Below, piece after piece: positions 4,919 to 9,777 of a stretch of 9,777 nt of DNA. How positions within the stretch are numbered: position 1 is the first letter of the stretch; the number at the start of each line of letters is the position of its first letter. The notes below the pieces were generated by a model. It worked only from the letters and a program-made list of their open reading frames with translations, ran no database searches and was not told where the DNA came from. A program made the position numbers and the translations under genes. Source of the stretch: Microbacteriaceae bacterium (lineage in GTDB: Bacteria > Actinomycetota > Actinomycetes > Actinomycetales > Microbacteriaceae); assembly GCA_012719255.1 (NCBI GenBank), contig JAAYAS010000178.1, positions 1 through 9,777 on the forward strand, in the 5' to 3' direction.

Positions 4919-5950
4919 ATGCCCAGTGATCGCCGCGAGGACGAGCTCGGTGCCCGCACCGGCGAGGTGCCCGTGCTCTCGGGGTTCCAGGCCGGCCCGA
5001 GCTCGGCGCGCGGCACCGAGGTGCCCCGCCACCTCGTGCCCGCCGGTCCCGGCGACTCGTGGGCCTACGCGCCCGACGGTTCGCGCATGTGGGGCCGCTA
5101 CGGCGCCGCCGGCCTCGTCGCCCACGACCCCGACCGCGGCATCCTGCTGCAGCTGCGCGCCGCGTGGAGCCACTTCGGCGGCACCTGGGGCATCCCCGGC
5201 GGTGCCCTCGACGTCGGCGAGACGCCGTACGCCGCCGCGGTGCGCGAGGCGCACGAGGAGGCCGACGTGCCGCTCGACGCGGTCGACCCCGCCTTCGCCC
5301 TCGTGCTCGACCTCGGCTACTGGCGGTACACGACGCTGATCGCCGAGACGGTGCGCGGCTTCCAGGCCCGCATCACCGACGAGGAGTCGGCCGGGCTCGC
5401 CTGGGTGGTGCCGCGCGAGCTCGACCGGCTGCGGCTCCATCCCGGCTTCGCCGCGAGCGCGCCCCGGGTGCGGGGGCTCCTCGGCCGCCGCCCGGTCGTC
5501 GTGGTCGACGCCGCGAACGTCGTCGGCGCGCGCCCCGACGGCTGGTGGCGCGACCGCGCCGCCGCCGCCTCGCGGCTCGTCGACGAGCTCGCACCGCTCG
5601 CCGAGCGCGGCCTGCCCGGCGCCGCGCTCGACCTCGACGTCGACCGCGCCTGGCCGACCGTGGTCGTCGTGCTCGAGGGCGCGGCGACCGGCGCCGCGGC
5701 GCTCGAGCGCGGCACGCATCCCCGGCTGCGGCTCGCGATCGCCGACGGCTCGGGCGACGACCGCATCGTCGAGGAGGTCGAGCGCCGCCGTCGGCCCGAC
5801 CCGGTGCGCGGCCGCGGCGCCGAGGCCGAACCGCGCCCCGTGCTCGTCGTCACCGCCGACCGCGGGCTGCGCGAGCGCGTCGCCGCGCTCGGCGCCGCGA
5901 CGATCGGCCCGACCCGATTGCGCGAGCTGCTCGCCGAGGAGGACGCATGA
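4919..5950 (+). CDS. Nudix hydrolase fused to a NYN/PIN-like nuclease domain
   Basis: A 343-residue two-domain protein. The N-terminal half (about 58-175) is a Nudix hydrolase. The box runs from G95 (GALDVGE, 95-101) to RE-A-H-EE (109-114); the metal-binding glutamates E110, E113 and E114 are present and only the late consensus Gly is replaced (D116). Nudix enzymes split nucleoside diphosphates linked to another moiety. The C-terminal half (about 190-340) resembles NYN/YacP-type PIN nucleases: VVVVDAANVVG with D197 and N200, GSGDD with D280 and D281, and VVTADRGLRERV with D324, the expected acidic cluster of a metal-dependent ribonuclease. The first 55 residues match nothing I recognise. ATG 4919 follows GGGAGG by 5 nt. 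It overlaps the next gene by 4 bp (ATGA), so the two are translationally coupled. The target of either domain is unknown. Confidence 0.8.
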   Translation: MPSDRREDELGARTGEVPVLSGFQAGPSSARGTEVPRHLVPAGPGDSWAYAPDGSRMWGRYGAAGLVAHDPDRGILLQLRAAWSHFGGTWGIPGGALDVGETPYAAAVREAHEEADVPLDAVDPAFALVLDLGYWRYTTLIAETVRGFQARITDEESAGLAWVVPRELDRLRLHPGFAASAPRVRGLLGRRPVVVVDAANVVGARPDGWWRDRAAAASRLVDELAPLAERGLPGAALDLDVDRAWPTVVVVLEGAATGAAALERGTHPRLRLAIADGSGDDRIVEEVERRRRPDPVRGRGAEAEPRPVLVVTADRGLRERVAALGAATIGPTRLRELLAEEDA

Positions 5951-6846
5951 CCGGCCGCCCGAACCCCTTCGTCGACCTCGCCCCGCTGCCGATCATCGGC
6001 GCGCCGATGGCGAACGTCGGCGGCGGCCTCCTCGCCGCCGCGATCTCGCGCGCCGGCGGGCTCGGCTTCGCCGGCTTCGGCGGTGCCGACGGCCCGGATG
6101 CGGTGGCGCGCGAGTTCGATCTCGCGGCGGGCGCGCCGATCGGCGCCGGCTTCATGGCCTGGGCGCTCGACCGCGACGACGCCCCGCTGCGCGCCGCGCT
6201 CGAACGGCGGCCCGCGGTCGTGTCGATCACCTTCGGCGCGCTCGACCGGCACGTCGCGCTCGTGCGCGAGGCGGGCATCCCCGTCGTGACCCAGGTCGGC
6301 GACCTCGACGACCTCGCCGCCGCCGAGCGCGCCGGCGTCGACGGCGTCGTCGCGCGCGGCGGCGAGGGCGGCGGGCACGGCCGCGACTCGATCGCGATGC
6401 TGCCGCTGCTGCAGGCCGTGCTCGAGCGCACCGCGCTGCCGGTGGCCGCCGCCGGCGGCATCGCGACCCGGCGCGGCGTCGCCGCGGTGCTCGCCGCCGG
6501 CGCGAGCGCGGCCTGGATCGGCACCCGCTTCGCCGCCGCGGTCGAGTCGCGCTCGAGCGACCGCAACCGCGCGCTGCTCGTCGCCGCCGGCCCCGGCGAC
6601 ACCGTCCACTCGCGCGTCCACGACATCGCGAAGCAGGATGCGTGGCCGGTCGAGTTCGGCGGACGGGCGCTGCGCGAGCCGCTCCACGACGAGTGGCTCG
6701 GCCGCGAGGACGAGCTCGCGGCGATCGCCCCCATCCCCTGCTCGCCGGTGTACGCGGGGCAGGGGGTCGGCGCGATCCGGGCCGTCGAGCCCGCCGCCGC
6801 GATCGTCGCCGCGCTCGCGCCCGAGCACTCAGCCGGGAGCGCGTAG
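5947..6846 (+). CDS. Nitronate monooxygenase-family FMN enzyme
   Basis: A 299-residue TIM-barrel flavoprotein of the nitronate monooxygenase (2-nitropropane dioxygenase) family, which oxidises alkyl nitronates such as propionate 3-nitronate using FMN and oxygen. Motifs in order are IGAPMANVGGG (17-27), VVSITFG (91-97), VVTQVGDLDD (113-122), GGEGGGHG (138-145) with the catalytic histidine H144, VAAAGGIATRRG (166-177) for FMN phosphate, AAWIGTRF (188-195), and a C-terminal VYAGQGVGAI. It is shorter than many homologues (about 320-370) but all barrel motifs are seen. FabK-like and other family members share this fold, so the substrate is not certain. The start overlaps the Nudix-NYN stop (ATGA), with AGGAGG (5937-5942) 4 nt upstream. 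Confidence 0.85.
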   Translation: MTGRPNPFVDLAPLPIIGAPMANVGGGLLAAAISRAGGLGFAGFGGADGPDAVAREFDLAAGAPIGAGFMAWALDRDDAPLRAALERRPAVVSITFGALDRHVALVREAGIPVVTQVGDLDDLAAAERAGVDGVVARGGEGGGHGRDSIAMLPLLQAVLERTALPVAAAGGIATRRGVAAVLAAGASAAWIGTRFAAAVESRSSDRNRALLVAAGPGDTVHSRVHDIAKQDAWPVEFGGRALREPLHDEWLGREDELAAIAPIPCSPVYAGQGVGAIRAVEPAAAIVAALAPEHSAGSA

Positions 6847-6856
6847 CATGGCGCTC
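6837..6856. promoter_or_regulatory. Inverted repeat enclosing a -10-like TAGCAT
   Basis: GAGCGC (6837-6842) and GCGCTC (6851-6856) are perfect inverted arms with an 8-nt centre holding TAGCAT (6844-6849), a TANNNT match that overlaps the TAG stop of the preceding gene. It may be the promoter/operator of the galactokinase-like gene. Alternatively it is a short hairpin at the end of the nitronate monooxygenase gene. No -35 word is evident. Confidence 0.35.
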
Positions 6857-6870
6857 ACACCGGCGGCCGC

Positions 6871-6899
6871 CGTCTGAGCAGTTCGCCGTCCGAGCAGTT
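6871..6899 (+). repeat. Two direct copies of CGTCYGAGCAGTT in the leader of the GHMP kinase gene
   Basis: The 13-base word occurs at 6871-6883 and 6887-6899 with one mismatch (T or C at base 5), repeating every 16 bp. It lies between the proposed promoter and the ribosome site GAGGGGAG (6903-6910). It could be a regulator half-site pair, an mRNA leader element, or a chance small duplication. Confidence 0.5.
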
Positions 6900-6912
6900 T
6901 TCGAGGGGAGCC

Positions 6913-8103
6913 ATGCACCGGAACACGAGCGAGGTCGTCCGCCAGGGGTTCCTGGCCGCGTTCGGCGGCGAGCCCGAGGGCGTGTGGTCGGCACCGGGTC
7001 GGGTGAGCCTGATGGGCGATCACACCGACCTCGAGGACGGCATCACCTACGGCTTCACCTACGAGGCGCGCTCGGCGGTCGCGATCGCCCGCCGCGACGA
7101 CCGGGAGATCCGAATCCGCACCGACCTCGACGAGGTCGGCGTCGACGCCGCGCTCGACGAGCTCGAGCACCCCGGCGCGCACTCCTGGCGCGACTACCCC
7201 GTCGGCGTGATCCGCGCGCTGCGCGACTGGATCGCCGACCACCCGCCCGTCGACCTCGAGCCGGCCAAGCGGGCGACCGGCCTCGACGTGTTCATCACCA
7301 CCGACGTGCCGATCGGCGGCGGCCTCGCCTCGAGCGCCTCGCTCTGCGCCGCCCTGACGACGGCGCTGAACGAGCTGTGGGAGCTCGAGCAGTCGCCGTA
7401 CCGGCTCGCGCGCTTCGGCCACGAGGTCGAGAACGGCTACATCGGCGCCTCGGCGGGCATGTCCGACCACGTCACGGTGCACTTCGGCGGCCCCGAGCAC
7501 GACGTCTTCTACGACGCCCGCGGCGGCGACGTCTCGCTCATCGACGAGCCCGACCTCGCGGCGGCCGGCTTCGTGCCGCTGCTCATCGAGTCGGGCGAGA
7601 CGCACCGCAACTGGGCGGGCACCGTCAACGACCGGCACGCCGCCTGCAAGGCGGTCGCCGACGAGCTCGGGCTCAACGCGCTGCGCGAGTGCGACGTCGA
7701 CGAGCTCGAGGCCGCGCGCGACCGGCTCGACGCGGTCGCCTACCGCCGCGCCCGCTACATCGTCACCGAGACCCAGCGCGTGCTCGACTTCACCCGATTG
7801 CTGCGCACCGAGGGGCCCGCGGCCGTCGGCCGGCTGTTCACCGAGTCGCAGCGCTCGCTGCGCGACGACTTCGAGGTGTCGACCGAGCGGGTCGACGCGA
7901 TCTGCGACACCGCGCTCGCCGCCGGCGCCGAGGGGGCGCGGATGACCGGCTCGGGCTTCGGCGGCTGCGTGTTCGCGCTCGTGCCGACCGAGCGGGTCGA
8001 CGCCGTGCGCGAGTCGCTCGCCGCCGCCTACGCCGAGCGCGGCTGGGACGGCCTCGAGATCTACGAGGCGCACTCCTCCCCCGGCACGCGCCGCGACGTC
8101 TGA
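6913..8103 (+). CDS. Galactokinase-family GHMP kinase, divergent active site
   Basis: A 396-residue GHMP-superfamily kinase whose length and motif order match galactokinase (galactose + ATP to galactose 1-phosphate, Leloir pathway, cytoplasm). The substrate motif is GRVSLMGDHTDL (29-40), keeping R30, H37 and D39. The ATP loop is VPIGGGLASSAS (132-143), the catalytic aspartate is D185 in AGMSDH (181-186), and motif 3 is MTGSGFGGC (344-352). Several sugar-pocket positions depart from galactokinase: GEHTDY becomes GDHTDL, the MDQ after the catalytic loop becomes SDH, and the YNxRR tyrosine appears as V238 in TVNDR. It may be a galactokinase paralogue with another sugar. No galT or galE is next to it. 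The ATG follows GAGGGGAG closely. A strong hairpin lies 36 bp after the stop. Confidence 0.8.
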   Translation: MHRNTSEVVRQGFLAAFGGEPEGVWSAPGRVSLMGDHTDLEDGITYGFTYEARSAVAIARRDDREIRIRTDLDEVGVDAALDELEHPGAHSWRDYPVGVIRALRDWIADHPPVDLEPAKRATGLDVFITTDVPIGGGLASSASLCAALTTALNELWELEQSPYRLARFGHEVENGYIGASAGMSDHVTVHFGGPEHDVFYDARGGDVSLIDEPDLAAAGFVPLLIESGETHRNWAGTVNDRHAACKAVADELGLNALRECDVDELEAARDRLDAVAYRRARYIVTETQRVLDFTRLLRTEGPAAVGRLFTESQRSLRDDFEVSTERVDAICDTALAAGAEGARMTGSGFGGCVFALVPTERVDAVRESLAAAYAERGWDGLEIYEAHSSPGTRRDV

Positions 8104-8138
8104 GCCCGGCGCCGGCCCCCGCCGCATCCCGGAAACGG

Positions 8139-8175
8139 CCGAGCGGGCCCGGCCCCGGAGGGCGGGCCCGCTCGG
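8139..8175. terminator. Strong hairpin between convergent kinase and folD genes
   Basis: A 13-bp perfect stem: CCGAGCGGGCCCG (8139-8151) pairs with CGGGCCCGCTCGG (8163-8175) around an 11-nt loop. It fills much of the 81-bp gap between convergent genes and can act on both. On the minus strand the stem is followed by a short TTT (complement of 8133-8135), so it fits folD slightly better. On the plus strand no T run follows. Confidence 0.75.
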
Positions 8176-8184
8176 GCGGCGGCC

Positions 8185-9066
8185 TCAGCGCGCCTGGCGC
8201 TCGGCGGTCTCGACGACGTTCGCGAGCAGCAGCGCGCGGGTCATCGGCCCGACGCCGCCGGGGTTCGGCGACACGTGGCCGGCGACCTCCCAGACGCCGG
8301 GGTCGACGTCGCCGCGCACCTTCGACTTGCCGGTCTCGGGGTCCTCGATCCGCGAGACGCCGACGTCGAGCACGGCCGCGCCCGGCTTCACCCAGTCGGG
8401 CTGCACGAGCGACGCCGAGCCGGCGGCGGCGATGATCACGTCGGCGGTGCGGGCGATCGCGCCGATGTCGGCGGTGCCGGTGTGGGTGAGCGTCACCGTC
8501 GCGTTGCACTTGCGGTGCGTGAGCAGCGAGCCGATCGAGCGGCCGACGGTGACGCCGCGGCCGATCACCACGACGTGCTTGCCGGCGAGCGGGATGCCGT
8601 TGCGCTCGAGCAGCTCGATGCAGCCGCGCGGCGTGCACGGCAACGGCGAGTCGATCGCCGTCTTCGCGTTGAGCACGAGCCGGCCGAGGTTCGTCGGGTG
8701 CAGGCCATCGGCGTCCTTCGCCGGGTCGATGCGCTCGATCACCGCATCCTGGTCGATGTGCTTCGGCAGCGGCAGCTGCAGGATGTAGCCGGTCACCGCC
8801 GGGTCGGCGTTGAGGCGGTCGATCGCCGCCTCGACCTCGGCCTGGGTGGCCTCGGCGGGCAGCTCGACCTGGATCGACTCGATGCCGACCTCGGCGCAGT
8901 CGCGGTGCTTGCCGGCGACGTAGAGGCGCGAGCCCGGGTCGTCGCCGACGAGCACCGTGCCGAGCCCGGGCACGATGCCGCGCTCGCGCAGCGCCGCGAC
9001 CCGCTCGCGCAGCTCGTCCTTGATCGCCGCCGAGGCGGCCTTGCCGTCGAGCCGCTCGGCGGTCAT
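8185..9066 (-). CDS. folD: Bifunctional methylene-THF dehydrogenase / methenyl-THF cyclohydrolase
   Basis: A 293-residue FolD, full length. It oxidises 5,10-methylene-THF with NADP and hydrolyses the product to 10-formyl-THF for purine and formyl-Met synthesis. The active-site set is intact: Y49 and K53 (LYVAGK), Q97 (LQLPLP) and D120 (DADGLHP), equivalent to E. coli K54, Q98 and D121. The cofactor loop is GRGVTVGRSIG (169-179), and the C-terminal signature is PGGVGPMT (269-276). The actinobacterial-type THTGT (194-198) is present. The ATG overlaps the glyA stop by 4 bp (ATGA) with no close Shine-Dalgarno sequence, so translation probably depends on ribosomes finishing glyA. The gene ends 10 bp before the shared hairpin. 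Confidence 0.95.
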   Translation of the reverse strand: MTAERLDGKAASAAIKDELRERVAALRERGIVPGLGTVLVGDDPGSRLYVAGKHRDCAEVGIESIQVELPAEATQAEVEAAIDRLNADPAVTGYILQLPLPKHIDQDAVIERIDPAKDADGLHPTNLGRLVLNAKTAIDSPLPCTPRGCIELLERNGIPLAGKHVVVIGRGVTVGRSIGSLLTHRKCNATVTLTHTGTADIGAIARTADVIIAAAGSASLVQPDWVKPGAAVLDVGVSRIEDPETGKSKVRGDVDPGVWEVAGHVSPNPGGVGPMTRALLLANVVETAERQAR

Positions 9067-9777
9067 GCGTAGACCAGGCCCTCGTAGAGCGGGAAGGCCG
9101 CCGCGAGCGCCGCGGTGCGGGCCTTCAGCGCCTCGATGTCGGGGTTCGGCTTCAGCGCGCTCGCGATGACGTCGGCGACCTCGGCGAACTCGGCGTCGCC
9201 GAAGCCGCGGCTCGCGAGCGCCGGGGTGCCGATGCGCAGGCCCGACGTGACCAGCGGCGGGCGCGGGTCGTTCGGCACGGCGTTGCGGTTGACGGTGATG
9301 CCGACCTGGTGGAGGAGGTCCTCGGCCTGCTTGCCGTCGATCTCGGCGTCGCGCAGGTCGACGAGCACGAGGTGCACGTCGGTGCCGCCGGTGGTGAGGG
9401 CGATGCCGGCCTCGCGCACGTCGGGCTGCACGAGGCGCTCGGCGAGGATCTGCGCGCCGCGGACGGTGCGCTCCTGGCGGTCGCGGAACTCGGGGGTGCC
9501 GGCGAGCTTGAACGCGGTCGCCTTCGCGGCGACCACGTGCATGAGCGGGCCGCCCTGCTGGCCGGGGAACACGGCCGAGTTGATCTTCTTCGACAGCTCG
9601 GCGTCGTTGGTGAGGATGAAGCCCGAGCGCGGGCCGCCGATGGTCTTGTGCACGGTCGACGAGGTGACGTGGGCGTGCGGCACCGGGTTCGGGTGGAGGC
9701 CGGCGGCCACGAGGCCCGCGAAGTGGGCCATGTCGACCCAGAGGTAGGCGCCGACCTCGTCGGCGATCTCGCGGAAC
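9063..9777 (-). CDS. glyA: Serine hydroxymethyltransferase, C-terminal part (runs off window)
   Basis: The C-terminal 237 or so residues of SHMT, a PLP enzyme that converts serine and THF to glycine and 5,10-methylene-THF; the product feeds FolD encoded directly downstream. The reading frame continues to the right edge, beginning FREIADEVGAYLWVDMAHFA, so the first internal Met at 9731 is not the start. The Asp of WVDMAHFAG pairs with the PLP ring. The PLP lysine is in STVHKTIGGPRSG (codon at complement 9645-9647). SAVFPGQQGGPL, VNRNAVPNDP and SGLRIGTPALASRGF are further SHMT blocks. The end is intact (TGA at 9063-9065) and overlaps folD by 4 bp. Roughly the first 45 % of the protein lies outside the window. 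Confidence 0.95.
   Translation of the reverse strand, partial: FREIADEVGAYLWVDMAHFAGLVAAGLHPNPVPHAHVTSSTVHKTIGGPRSGFILTNDAELSKKINSAVFPGQQGGPLMHVVAAKATAFKLAGTPEFRDRQERTVRGAQILAERLVQPDVREAGIALTTGGTDVHLVLVDLRDAEIDGKQAEDLLHQVGITVNRNAVPNDPRPPLVTSGLRIGTPALASRGFGDAEFAEVADVIASALKPNPDIEALKARTAALAAAFPLYEGLVYA

Noticed and set aside
4789..4929. 46-codon frame starting GTG after a TATTCT box and overlapping the Nudix-NYN start
   Set aside because: Arg/Ala-rich with no family resemblance and no Shine-Dalgarno. It is probably chance, though the TATTCT box could be an upstream promoter.
5317..6828. Long minus-strand open frame opposite the Nudix-NYN and nitronate monooxygenase genes
   Set aside because: Low-complexity Arg/Gly/Ala composition and opposite two genes with clear motifs.
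6848..6877. Nine-codon ATG frame as a leader peptide for the kinase gene
   Set aside because: Its start overlaps the proposed -10 box, so it would not be on the transcript, and it has no run of regulatory codons or attenuator hairpin.
6829..8127. Long minus-strand open frame opposite the kinase gene
   Set aside because: Shadow frame; the plus-strand GHMP kinase motifs are decisive.

Overview
The window is very GC-rich DNA (G or C at nearly every third codon position, GTG as well as ATG starts). Its gene content points to a high-GC actinobacterium, most likely of the Microbacteriaceae. That placement is inferred from protein style (a lysG/lysE pair, a CsoR regulator, actinobacterial-type FolD and GlyA, a secreted coiled-coil M23 protein) and base composition; no marker gene fixes the genus. 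It reads as ordinary chromosome. I see no integrase, transposase, phage gene, CRISPR array or rRNA.

Layout, left to right. (1) The 3' part of a tRNA-Lys(UUU) gene, then a tight rightward trio: a cytoplasmic CPGC redoxin, a protein-L-isoaspartate methyltransferase-like enzyme 8 bp downstream, and a CsoR-family metal sensor that seems to have its own leaderless promoter. (2) A LysE-type basic amino acid exporter (minus strand) divergent from its likely LysR-type activator LysG/ArgP (plus strand) across a 69-bp control region. This is the classic lysE/lysG arrangement. (3) A minus-strand secreted murein hydrolase or activator: signal peptide, a Pro/Asp linker made of a 30-bp tandem repeat, a long coiled coil, and a complete LytM/M23 zinc peptidase domain. 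(4) A rightward two-gene unit with an ATGA overlap: a Nudix hydrolase fused to a NYN/PIN-like nuclease domain, then a nitronate monooxygenase-family flavoprotein. (5) A divergent galactokinase-family GHMP kinase with a repeat-rich leader and a strong hairpin after it. (6) A leftward glyA-folD operon (glyA runs off the right edge), again with an ATGA overlap, for one-carbon folate metabolism.

How the genes may work together. LysG senses basic amino acids and switches on LysE export. GlyA makes 5,10-methylene-THF from serine and FolD oxidises it to 10-formyl-THF. The redoxin and the isoaspartyl methyltransferase could form a small protein-damage unit, but this rests on adjacency alone. The most unusual piece is the Nudix-NYN fusion translationally coupled to a nitronate monooxygenase homologue. 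The fusion has apparently intact motifs in both halves, and I know of no established function for the combination. No stretch over 300 bases lacks a gene; the longest gap is 4709-4918.
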